Assembly: GCF_027111335.1 (NCBI RefSeq)
Contig: NZ_CP114288.1
Coordinates: 4,588,001-4,652,000, forward strand
Length of the DNA: 64,000 nt
Reading direction: 5' to 3'
DNA from: Flavobacterium aquiphilum
Lineage (GTDB): Bacteria; Bacteroidota; Bacteroidia; Flavobacteriales; Flavobacteriaceae
Made by a program: the position numbers and the translations under genes. This document shows, one piece after another, positions 34,482 through 41,358 of the stretch; positions within the stretch are counted from its first letter, which is position 1; the number at the start of each line of letters is the position of its first letter. Below the pieces are notes generated by a model. It was given only the letters and a program-made list of their open reading frames with translations, was not told the origin of the DNA and searched no databases.

Positions 34482-34502
34482 CGAGTCAGGATTCTATTTG
34501 CT

Positions 34503-34548
34503 AATAAAGCCTTTCTCTGTCAAAATAGTGAAAGGCTTTATTTTTTTT
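34503..34548 (+). terminator. Attenuator 2 terminator
   Basis: AATAAAGCCTTTC (34503-34515) and GAAAGGCTTTATT (34530-34542) pair perfectly over 13 bases with a 14-base loop, followed by an eight-base T-run. It ends 24 bases before the ilvN-like start. I could not find an equally convincing antiterminator for this copy; AGGATT (34488-34493) gives only a weak match to the 5' arm. Confidence 0.9.
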
Positions 34549-34571
34549 AAACAAAAACAAATTATTCAGTT

Positions 34572-35012
34572 ATGAACCAAGAATTTACAATTACACTTTT
34601 TAGTGAAAAAAATGAGACACTAATCAATAAAGTAGTCCTTATTTTAACCCGAAGAAAAATAAACATAAACAGCTTCTCTGTAATTTTTTGCAAAACAGTA
34701 AATTTATACCGTTTTACCATTACGCTTATTGAAACAGAGTCAGCAGTTCAAAATTTAGTGCATCAAATAGAAAAAATCATTGAAGTCTTTAAATGTTATT
34801 TACAGACCGAAGCCGAGCTTTCTACTCACCAAATTCTACTATTAAAAGTTCCGAATTCTGATGAAAAAGAAAAACAAGTCAGATCAATTATTAATACCTC
34901 CCCTATTTTCAAGGAAGCAGATTATTGCGTTTATACCAGTAAAATACATATAGAAACAATCCCGCAATTAGCCACAATAATAACTGAATTAGAACCAATG
35001 AATTCTTTTTAA
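34572..35012 (+). CDS. IlvN-like ACT-domain protein
   Basis: The 146-residue protein resembles the small regulatory subunit of acetolactate synthase: FTITLFSEKNETLINKVVLILTRRKININSFSV matches its first ACT domain (FTITLFSEKNETL then NKVVLILTRRKININS). The second half (LLLKVPNSDEKEKQVRSIIN) matches the C-terminal part. The Gly usually found in the ACT effector loop (N/D-x-x-G-x-L) is Glu-Thr here (SEKNETLINK), so valine binding is doubtful. No ilvB lies nearby. It sits between a double Ile attenuator and ilvA, so it may act on an acetolactate synthase elsewhere or on threonine deaminase. Confidence 0.8.
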   Translation: MNQEFTITLFSEKNETLINKVVLILTRRKININSFSVIFCKTVNLYRFTITLIETESAVQNLVHQIEKIIEVFKCYLQTEAELSTHQILLLKVPNSDEKEKQVRSIINTSPIFKEADYCVYTSKIHIETIPQLATIITELEPMNSF

Positions 35013-35044
35013 TTCAAAAATTTTAAATTCCAAATACTACAAAA

Positions 35045-36289
35045 ATGACTTTATTTACAGCAATACAGCAAGCCCAAAAACAACTTCAAAATGTAGTCCC
35101 CACTACCCCTCTGATTGAAAACCTAAATTTATCTGAAGAGTTTGGCGCAACCATTTTATTAAAACGCGAAGACCTCCAAGTCGTTCGATCCTACAAAATA
35201 AGAGGAGCTTATAACAAAATAAGTTCCTTGACAGCTGCCGAAAAAGAAAATGGAATTGTCTGTGCCAGTGCTGGAAATCACGCACAAGGTGTCGCTTTTT
35301 CTTGCCATCTTCTAAAAATAATGGGTAAAATTTATATGCCAAAAACAACGCCCAAGCAAAAAGTAAAACAGGTTCAGTTGTTTGGAAAAAAATATGTAGA
35401 AATTGTATTGACAGGTGATACTTTTGACGATGCTTATGCAAAAGCCGTAACCGATGCCACAGAAAACAACAAAACATTTATCCATCCTTTTGATGATTTA
35501 AAAGTCATAGCCGGTCAAGGAACCGTTGGATTAGAAATTCTGGATACTTATAAAGAACCTATTGATTATGTTTTTGTCCCCATTGGCGGCGGCGGACTAG
35601 CCTCCGGGCTTTCAACCGTATTTAAAAAGCTCAGTCCTACAACCAAAATTATTGGCGTAGAACCTCTTGGTGCTCCTTCGATGAAAACCTCAATTGCCAA
35701 TCACAAAAACACAGCATTAGATACTATTGACAAGTTTGTAGATGGAGCGGCAGTAAAGCAAGTAGGCGACTTGACTTTTGACATTTGTCAAAAAAATCTA
35801 GATGACATTATATTAGTCCCGGAAGGCAAAGTCTGTACGACAATATTACGTCTGTACAATGAAGAAGCAATGGTAGTTGAACCTGCAGGTGCCTTGACTA
35901 TAGCTGCATTGGATTTTTACAAAGAACAAATAAAAGGCAAAACGGTGGTTTGCATTGTCAGCGGAAGCAACAACGATATTGAAAGGACTGCCGAAATCAA
36001 GGAGCGTTCTTTACTCTATGAAGGGTTAATGCATTATTTCATGATTCAGTTTCCGCAACGTCCCGGGGCATTGAAAGAATTTGTAAACGACATCCTGGGT
36101 CCTGATGATGACATTACTTATTTTCAGTTTGCCAAAAAAAATAGCCGCGAAGTAGGATCTGTCGTTGTTGGATTGGAATTGAAAAATCCAAATGATATTC
36201 ATGCCATCAAAACCAACATGGAAGCAAAAGGATTCGAATACCGATATCTCAACGAAAAGCATGACCTGTTTACCATGCTAATAGGATAA
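35045..36289 (+). CDS. ilvA: Threonine ammonia-lyase IlvA
   Basis: IlvA deaminates threonine to 2-oxobutanoate, the committed step to isoleucine. The 414-residue protein has the PLP lysine in VVRSYKIRGAYNKI (about 49-62), the asparagine loop CASAGNHAQGVAFS, the phosphate-binding loop PIGGGGLASGL and VVCIVSGSNNDIERT. The last 80 residues (FMIQFPQRPGALKEFVNDIL) form one ACT-like regulatory domain, as in the shorter biosynthetic enzymes. It follows the ilvN-like gene by 32 bases and shares the double Ile attenuator. Confidence 0.96.
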   Translation: MTLFTAIQQAQKQLQNVVPTTPLIENLNLSEEFGATILLKREDLQVVRSYKIRGAYNKISSLTAAEKENGIVCASAGNHAQGVAFSCHLLKIMGKIYMPKTTPKQKVKQVQLFGKKYVEIVLTGDTFDDAYAKAVTDATENNKTFIHPFDDLKVIAGQGTVGLEILDTYKEPIDYVFVPIGGGGLASGLSTVFKKLSPTTKIIGVEPLGAPSMKTSIANHKNTALDTIDKFVDGAAVKQVGDLTFDICQKNLDDIILVPEGKVCTTILRLYNEEAMVVEPAGALTIAALDFYKEQIKGKTVVCIVSGSNNDIERTAEIKERSLLYEGLMHYFMIQFPQRPGALKEFVNDILGPDDDITYFQFAKKNSREVGSVVVGLELKNPNDIHAIKTNMEAKGFEYRYLNEKHDLFTMLIG

Positions 36290-36328
36290 ATTAACAGATC
36301 TTTTTCAGCCAATTTTCTAATTATAGGC

Positions 36329-36336
36329 TACCTTTG
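36329..36336 (+). promoter_or_regulatory. Candidate -7 element of the truncated haemoglobin gene
   Basis: TACCTTTG fits the Bacteroidota TAnnTTTG consensus and lies 24 bases before the start codon. No convincing -33 element was found. Confidence 0.45.
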
Positions 36337-36360
36337 TAAAAGTTTTTTATACATAAAAAA

Positions 36361-36753
36361 ATGGCTAACAAAGACATAACAAACCTAGAAGATATTCAAT
36401 TAATGGTAAATACATTCTACTCGAATGTAAGAAAAGACGAACTGATTGGTTCTATTTTTAACGAAAAAATAGGTGATCGTTGGACGGAACACTTGGAAAA
36501 AATGTACCGATTTTGGCAAACGATTCTGCTGGAAGAACACACATATTCCGGAAGTCCTTTTCCACCTCACAAACAACTTCCGGTGGAGAAAAAACACTTT
36601 GCCCGTTGGATGGAAATTTTCACCGAAACAGTGGACAATCTTTTTGAAGGCCCACTGGCTGAAGAAGCTAAACTAAGAGGACGAAGTATGGCAGAAATCT
36701 TCAACCATAAAATTGAGTATTTCAGACATGAAGCGAAACATCCGCTTTTGTAA
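36361..36753 (+). CDS. Group III truncated haemoglobin
   Basis: The 130-residue protein matches the group III (trHbP) type: DIQLMVNTFYSNVRKDELIGSIF (A-B helices, with the family Phe-Tyr pair), RWTEHLEKMYRFWQTILLEE, PFPPHKQLPVEKKHFARWMEIF (H in KKHFARW is the expected proximal His) and the C-terminal NHKIEYFRHE. Such proteins bind oxygen, nitric oxide or related ligands on haem; the physiological ligand in this group is uncertain. It is monocistronic, with a strong terminator after it. Confidence 0.92.
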   Translation: MANKDITNLEDIQLMVNTFYSNVRKDELIGSIFNEKIGDRWTEHLEKMYRFWQTILLEEHTYSGSPFPPHKQLPVEKKHFARWMEIFTETVDNLFEGPLAEEAKLRGRSMAEIFNHKIEYFRHEAKHPLL

Positions 36754-36772
36754 AATAGAATATTAAGAAACT

Positions 36773-36810
36773 ACCGCAACTGACAGATAAAGTTAGTTGC
36801 GGTTTTTTAT
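36773..36810 (+). terminator. Intrinsic terminator after the truncated haemoglobin gene
   Basis: ACCGCAACT (36773-36781) pairs perfectly with AGTTGCGGT (36795-36803), followed by TTTTTT. Confidence 0.92.
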
Positions 36811-36840
36811 TTACAATAGCACTCTGAATCTGATTTAAAT

Positions 36841-36902
36841 GGCACGCAGAGACGCAAAGGAGCAGATTAAATCTTTGCGTCTCTGTGTGTCTTTGCGAGA
36901 AT
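36841..36902. repeat. Short-word palindromic repeat (GCAGAGACGCAAAGG type)
   Basis: GGCACGCAGAGACGCAAAGG is mirrored by CTTTGCGTCTCTGTGTGTC and TTTGCGAG. It is the same word class as near 12.0, 40.7 and 41.3 kb. Confidence 0.65.
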
Positions 36903-36944
36903 TGATTGGTTTTAAAAAGTGATTACAAAAAAGCCTATTACTTC

Positions 36945-37070
36945 CGTTTAGCCCCGGGTGAAGCGAAAATCCTTGTGGGTCTCGTCCCTAAAAGACGAGA
37001 CCTACAAGATTGTAGCGAAAAACGGGTCCCATGTTTTCAAAAAATGCCAAATATTTCTGCTTCAAAAAAA
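36945..37070 (+). repeat. Dispersed structured element, copy 6
   Basis: It shows TTTAGCCCCGGGTGAAGCG, AAAATCCTTGTGGGTCTCGT with the stem partner AGACGAGACCTACAAGATTG, then TAGCGAAAAACGGGTCCC and the tail TTTCTGCTTCAAAAAAA. The stem is maintained by compensatory differences from the other copies. It ends about 97 bases before the aromatic amino-acid hydroxylase gene, in sense orientation. Confidence 0.85.
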
Positions 37071-37133
37071 CATTAACTTTTTGTGAAATTGTAAATTTTA
37101 TACCCAAAAATTCCTTTTCGAATTTGAATATCG

Positions 37134-37141
37134 TACTTTTG
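37134..37141 (+). promoter_or_regulatory. Candidate -7 element of the aromatic amino-acid hydroxylase gene
   Basis: TACTTTTG fits TAnnTTTG and lies 25 bases before the start codon. It is downstream of repeat copy 6, so a transcript from here would not include the repeat. Confidence 0.5.
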
Positions 37142-37166
37142 TGTAAATAACTATATCGATTTCGTA

Positions 37167-38930
37167 ATGAACACAAAAATAAAAAGCAATCCACTATTAG
37201 ACCGTTTGCCAAAGCATTTGAAACAGTTTATCAAACCACAGGATTATAGCGAATACACTCCTATAAATCAGGCGGTATGGCGATATGTGATGCGCAAAAA
37301 CGTGGATTATCTTTCAAAAGTAGCCCACAGTTCGTATCTGGAAGGATTGAAAAAAACAGGAATTGAGATAGACCGAATTCCGAGCATGTATGGCATGAAC
37401 CGTATCCTTAGCGAAATTGGCTGGGCTGCCGTAGCTGTTGATGGTTTTATCCCGCCCAATGCTTTTATGGAATTTCAGGCGTACAATGTTTTAGTAATTG
37501 CATCAGACATTCGTCAACTCGAACATATTGAATATACTCCTGCCCCCGACATCATTCACGAAGGTGCCGGCCACGCTCCTATTATTGCCAATCCTGAATA
37601 TGCGGAATACCTTCGTCGTTTTGGTGAAATAGGTTGTAAGGCCATTTCTTCGTATAAAGATTACGAAATGTACGAAGCCATTCGTTTGCTTTCTATTTTA
37701 AAAGAAGCCGAAGACACGCCACAATCTGAAATTGAAGCTGCTGAAAAAGCAGTAGAAGATTTGCAAAACAACATGGGCGAATTATCCGAAATGGCTCAAA
37801 TCAGAAACCTGCATTGGTGGACAGTGGAATATGGCTTAATAGGCACATTGGAAAACCCAAAAATATACGGTGCCGGTTTATTATCGTCCATTGGCGAGAG
37901 TGCTTGGTGCATGACTGATAATGTGAAAAAAATCCCTTATGATTTTTCGGCAGTTCATCAAAGTTTTGATATTACAAAATTACAACCACAATTGTACGTA
38001 ACTCCAGATTTTGCTTACTTGAGTTTGATTTTGGAGGAGTTTGCCAATACAATGGCTTTGCGAACAGGCGGATTATCAGGAATAAAAAAACTAATCCATT
38101 CCAAAGCATTAGGAACAGCCGAATTGAGTACCGGTTTGCAAATTTCGGGCATCTTTAGCAATGTTATTGAGCATGAAGGAAAACCTATTTACTTTCAAAC
38201 AGCAGGCAAAACCGCTTTGTCATATAGAGAAAAAGAATTAGTTGGCCACGGAACCGCCACTCATCCGGAAGGATTTGGAAGTCCGTTAGGAAAACTAAAA
38301 GGTATCAATCTTGCCATTGAGGATATGAGTCCGCGTGACCTAAAAGCTTATGGCGTTTATGAAGGACAAACTGCAACCTTGGAATTTGAAGGAGACATAA
38401 AAGTAGTTGGTGAAATTATTACCGGAAAAAGAAATCTGCATGGAGAAATTATCCTAATTTGTTTCAAAAACTGTACAGTAACACACGGAGACACTATTTT
38501 GTTCCAACCTGAATGGGGCAATTATGATATGGCCGTAGGTAAAAAACTAGTTTCCGCTTTTTCAGGCCCAGCCGACGTAAATAGTTTTGACCTGATATCG
38601 CATGTTCCTTCAACAAAAACCATTAAAGCCAAACAAACGGCGGAAAGAGATGATTTGGAAGTACTGTACCAAACAGTGAGAAGTATTCGTGAATCGAATG
38701 ACACGAAGACTTCATTGGAACCTATTTTTGAAAAACTTCTAAAAGACCATCCAAACGACTGGTTGCTTTCTGTAGAACTGATTGAACTTCTAAACGCCCG
38801 AAACGAAACGAACTTAATACAACAGGTTCTTTTGCATTTGGATAATCTTAAAAAACAACGTCCCGAACTCAAAAAATTAATTTCAAACGGATTGGAATTG
38901 ATTTTCGAGAATGAAGAAACGACGCATTAG
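37167..38930 (+). CDS. Biopterin-dependent aromatic amino-acid hydroxylase
   Basis: The 587-residue protein has the iron-binding core of the phenylalanine/tyrosine hydroxylase family in residues about 1-320: RIPSMYGMNRILSEIGWAAV, FMEFQAYNVLVIASDIRQLE and PDIIHEGAGHAPIIANPEYA (His-x4-His iron ligands). The acidic third ligand is expected in the WTVEYGLIG segment. The C-terminal 250 residues are an extension found in the long Bacteroidota form; its role is not clear. The family hydroxylates Phe to Tyr with tetrahydropterin and oxygen. No pterin-recycling gene is next to it. Confidence 0.92.
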   Translation: MNTKIKSNPLLDRLPKHLKQFIKPQDYSEYTPINQAVWRYVMRKNVDYLSKVAHSSYLEGLKKTGIEIDRIPSMYGMNRILSEIGWAAVAVDGFIPPNAFMEFQAYNVLVIASDIRQLEHIEYTPAPDIIHEGAGHAPIIANPEYAEYLRRFGEIGCKAISSYKDYEMYEAIRLLSILKEAEDTPQSEIEAAEKAVEDLQNNMGELSEMAQIRNLHWWTVEYGLIGTLENPKIYGAGLLSSIGESAWCMTDNVKKIPYDFSAVHQSFDITKLQPQLYVTPDFAYLSLILEEFANTMALRTGGLSGIKKLIHSKALGTAELSTGLQISGIFSNVIEHEGKPIYFQTAGKTALSYREKELVGHGTATHPEGFGSPLGKLKGINLAIEDMSPRDLKAYGVYEGQTATLEFEGDIKVVGEIITGKRNLHGEIILICFKNCTVTHGDTILFQPEWGNYDMAVGKKLVSAFSGPADVNSFDLISHVPSTKTIKAKQTAERDDLEVLYQTVRSIRESNDTKTSLEPIFEKLLKDHPNDWLLSVELIELLNARNETNLIQQVLLHLDNLKKQRPELKKLISNGLELIFENEETTH

Positions 38931-38964
38931 AATTACTTTTTTTACCAAAAAAGTTTTTTCTTAA

Positions 38965-39018
38965 ACCATTAAGATATTAAGATTCATTAAGCTAAATGAT
39001 TCTTAATATCTTAATGGT
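38965..39018. terminator. Long hairpin between convergent genes
   Basis: ACCATTAAGATATTAAGA (from 38965) is mirrored by TCTTAATATCTTAATGGT (ending 39018), 18 perfect pairs and a little more with mismatches. A/T runs lie on both sides. It belongs to the short-word palindrome class and can serve as a bidirectional terminator. Confidence 0.7.
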
Positions 39019-39049
39019 AAAAAAACATCTTACTGTTTAATTTATATTT

Positions 39050-39673
39050 TTATAGTTTCAAATCTTGCTGTAATTCTTTCTCGTTTGCAATGACTTTACC
39101 TTCATATTGCAATTTCCATCCCATAGTATTGGTCAGAATCAAAATCTTGGAAAGTTCGCTTATCAAACGGTTTTGCGCATTGGATTTCAAGGATGACTTT
39201 TCTATTTTCTTAGCTAAATTGGCCTTTACCGATTTATTGATTTTGTTGTAATCGTCCCCTGTAAAAGGATTCATCTGGCTTTGCTCCACGTCATAAAATT
39301 GAATATCCGGACTTATCTTTATTTCTTCTTTTGGGATGCTTACAATCGTGATGGTTTTGTTGGCTTCGTCAATATCGTATTTCATTTGGTGCAAATCATA
39401 GGAGACCGTTACATCGGCATTGACAATTACCAATGCTTTTTTCTCAAACGAAAGCATATCCATCATATATTTCTGTTGGTTTTTATAAGTCACTACTTCT
39501 GAGAAATGCCCTTCTGTAACTACTAATTTACCCACATTCACGATTTGTTGCTGAATCAAATTAGTATTATAATCCAAAGACGATTCATCACCTTTTTTGA
39601 ATTCACAAAATTTGAATGCCAAAGCAATTAGTACTAAAAGCACTGCTCCGACTAAAATTCGTTTTATTAACAT
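39050..39673 (-). CDS. DUF4230 family protein
   Basis: The 207-residue protein has an N-terminal membrane anchor (KRILVGAVLLVLIALAFKFC) and then the DUF4230 domain: KLVVTEGHFSEVVTYKN, KKALVIVNADVTVSYDLHQM, TITIVSIPKEEIKISPDIQF and the helical end RLISELSKILILTNTMGWKL. It should face the periplasm or outside. The function is unknown to me. Its start is two bases from the end of the GSCFA gene, so the two are co-transcribed. Confidence 0.88.
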   Translation of the reverse strand: MLIKRILVGAVLLVLIALAFKFCEFKKGDESSLDYNTNLIQQQIVNVGKLVVTEGHFSEVVTYKNQQKYMMDMLSFEKKALVIVNADVTVSYDLHQMKYDIDEANKTITIVSIPKEEIKISPDIQFYDVEQSQMNPFTGDDYNKINKSVKANLAKKIEKSSLKSNAQNRLISELSKILILTNTMGWKLQYEGKVIANEKELQQDLKL

Positions 39674-39675
39674 AA

Positions 39676-40641
39676 TTAAAATTGCATAAATGAATATTGA
39701 GCCACTAATGTAGCGATTTTCGACTGAAGATTGGCCTCGAATTTTTTATGACTTTCAGAATTCGGATTAAAAGGACGGTGTTGTAATCCCTTTTGAATAC
39801 TTTCGATAACATCCATTGTAGAATAAGCCGTTTCGGAAATAGCAGATTCCCTAAATCTTTCCCAAATATAATCGATTGCCACCTGGCTCGGATGCAACAT
39901 ATCCTCGGCATAAAAACGATAATCCCTAAGTTCGTCCATCATAATTTCGTAGGAAGGGAAAATCCCCCTAGCCCCCGAAGGGGGAACTCCAATCGACTCG
40001 TTCAAAACATGATAAATTGCAGTAATCAAATGCGCTTTACTGATTTGGTTTTCAACAAAACCATCTTTCAGGTGACGCACGGGCGAAACGGTAAAAATGA
40101 AACTGCAATTTGAATTTATTGATTGAATTAAATCAATCGTATTCCTCATACTCGTCTCAATAGTTTCAACACTAAGCAATTCTTTGGAAAACTGCTTTTG
40201 AGGCACTTTATGGCAATTGGCAACGATAAAGTCTTTTTCGATGCTACGATATACCCAAGAAGTTCCGTAAGTAATAATAATATGGCTGGCTTCTTGCAAT
40301 TGTTTCTTGGTTTCTACCAAAGTTTGATTCAGGTTTGTCAACAATTCCGCTTTATCTGAATGACTTAAATCCGAATGTACCTCAAAACAATGCCAACGTT
40401 CATTATGAAAAAAAATATCTTCTTCAGTGAACAAAGCCCCATTCACTACCCTATCTATAATTCTCTCAATAGAAACCGGATTGAAAATAATCCCAAACGG
40501 ATTAATTGCACTTTGAAATTTAAAATATTGGAATTTATCACCCATATTCTCGGCAAAGCAAGAACCTAATGATACAATTTTGGAGTTGTAGTCTATTGGA
40601 TTGGGATTTTTAAGTATAGGTATTTCGGTTGTAAAATTCAT
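39676..40641 (-). CDS. GSCFA domain protein with an embedded repeat-derived peptide
   Basis: The 321-residue protein carries the name-giving GSCFAENMGDKF motif at about residues 27-38. An SGNH-hydrolase-like arrangement follows: HIIITYGTSWVYRSIEKDF, NCHKVPQKQFSKELLS, FTVSPVRHLKDGFVENQ and EDMLHPSQVAIDYIW (Asp/His of the catalytic set likely in the last). The family is probably an acyl- or glycan-acting esterase, but this is not proven. Between NESI and PSYEIMMDEL an insert GVPPSGARGIF (residues 218-228) comes from a GC-rich dispersed palindrome, kept in frame. It is followed directly by the DUF4230 gene. Confidence 0.9.
   Translation of the reverse strand: MNFTTEIPILKNPNPIDYNSKIVSLGSCFAENMGDKFQYFKFQSAINPFGIIFNPVSIERIIDRVVNGALFTEEDIFFHNERWHCFEVHSDLSHSDKAELLTNLNQTLVETKKQLQEASHIIITYGTSWVYRSIEKDFIVANCHKVPQKQFSKELLSVETIETSMRNTIDLIQSINSNCSFIFTVSPVRHLKDGFVENQISKAHLITAIYHVLNESIGVPPSGARGIFPSYEIMMDELRDYRFYAEDMLHPSQVAIDYIWERFRESAISETAYSTMDVIESIQKGLQHRPFNPNSESHKKFEANLQSKIATLVAQYSFMQF
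39958..39990 (-). repeat. Dispersed GC-rich palindrome inside the GSCFA coding sequence
   Basis: On the coding strand GGAGTTCCCCCTTCGGGGGC is followed by TAGGGGGATTTTC. CCCCC pairs with GGGGG around TTC, and the composition differs sharply from its surroundings. The frame reads Val-Pro-Pro-Ser-Gly, the same frame as the hutU insert (Pro-Ser-Gly core). Confidence 0.8.
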
Positions 40642-40679
40642 ATTTATTTATTTATTTCTAAAGCGGAAATTTCAAGCAA

Positions 40680-40790
40680 AATCTTTTTCTCGCAAAGACG
40701 CAAAGACGCAAAAAAATACACTTTAAAAATCTACACCTTTATATTTTTGCGAAACAAATTTAGCAAAATCTTTGCGAGGTATAGCTGCAA
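40680..40790. repeat. CTCGCAAAGACGCAAAGACGC-type repeat
   Basis: TTCTCGCAAAGACGCAAAG (40688) and TTTTTGCGAAAC ... AATCTTTGCGAGG (40745-40782) are inverted copies of the same word. No gene lies between 40642 and 40805. Confidence 0.6.
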
Positions 40791-40805
40791 ATAGGCTGAG
40801 AAAAA

Positions 40806-41183
40806 TTAAAGATTGTTTGCAATTCTTGTAATTCCATTTTTAATAAGCGATTCATTAAAATTAATCAACAACCCCAATTTCATACCTGTAATTTTTAAAT
40901 ACGTTAAAAGCTGTTTCGGATGAACATTCGCAATTTCTTCAACCGATTTAATCTCAATAATCACTTTCCCCTCCACTATCAAATCAGTTCTAAAACCAAT
41001 ATCTAAAAAGACTCCATCCCAAACTACAGGGAGTGGTTTTTGCCTTTCAACATTTAAATTCTGTTTAGTCAGTTCGTGGTAAAGAATAGCTTCATAAACC
41101 GATTCTAACAATCCTGGCCCAAGCTTGGTATGTATTTTATATGAAACATCAACAACAATTCTAGAGATTTCATTCTCACTCAT
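40806..41183 (-). CDS. GxxExxY family protein (PDDEXK-nuclease-like)
   Basis: The 125-residue protein has the GxxExxY signature in LGPGLLESVYEAILYHEL (about 22-39) and VEGKVIIEIKSVEEIANVHPKQLLTYL (written as VEGKVIIEIKSVEEI and HPKQLLTYL) near 70-100. That E-x-K pattern resembles the PDDEXK nuclease core. The family is common and patchily distributed in Bacteroidota, often flanked by repeats as here (repeats on both sides). Its function is unproven. Confidence 0.9.
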   Translation of the reverse strand: MSENEISRIVVDVSYKIHTKLGPGLLESVYEAILYHELTKQNLNVERQKPLPVVWDGVFLDIGFRTDLIVEGKVIIEIKSVEEIANVHPKQLLTYLKITGMKLGLLINFNESLIKNGITRIANNL

Positions 41184-41257
41184 CTTTTCTTACAAACATA
41201 CTAAAAATCTTTCAAAAAAAATCAATCAGATTATTTCTCCAAAAAAATGTTTGACCA

Positions 41258-41342
41258 AAAAAAAATCTCGCAAAGCCACACAGATCCAAAGAAAACGATT
41301 GTAAACTTTGCGTCTTAGCGACTTTGCGAGACAATATTAAAA
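41258..41342. repeat. CTCGCAAAGCCACACAGAT / TTTGCGTCTTAGCGACTTTGCGAG repeat
   Basis: TCTCGCAAAGCCACACAG is mirrored by CTTTGCGTCTTAGCGACTTT then GCGAGAC. Same class as the neighbouring repeat at 40.7 kb; together they flank the GxxExxY gene. Confidence 0.6.
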
Positions 41343-41358
41343 CTTTGCGAAAACTTAA

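Noticed and set aside
40680..41342. Direct repeats around the GxxExxY gene as a CRISPR array or transposon ends
   Set aside because: The repeats are short degenerate words without regular spacers, and the same words occur at many other gaps, so neither interpretation is supported.
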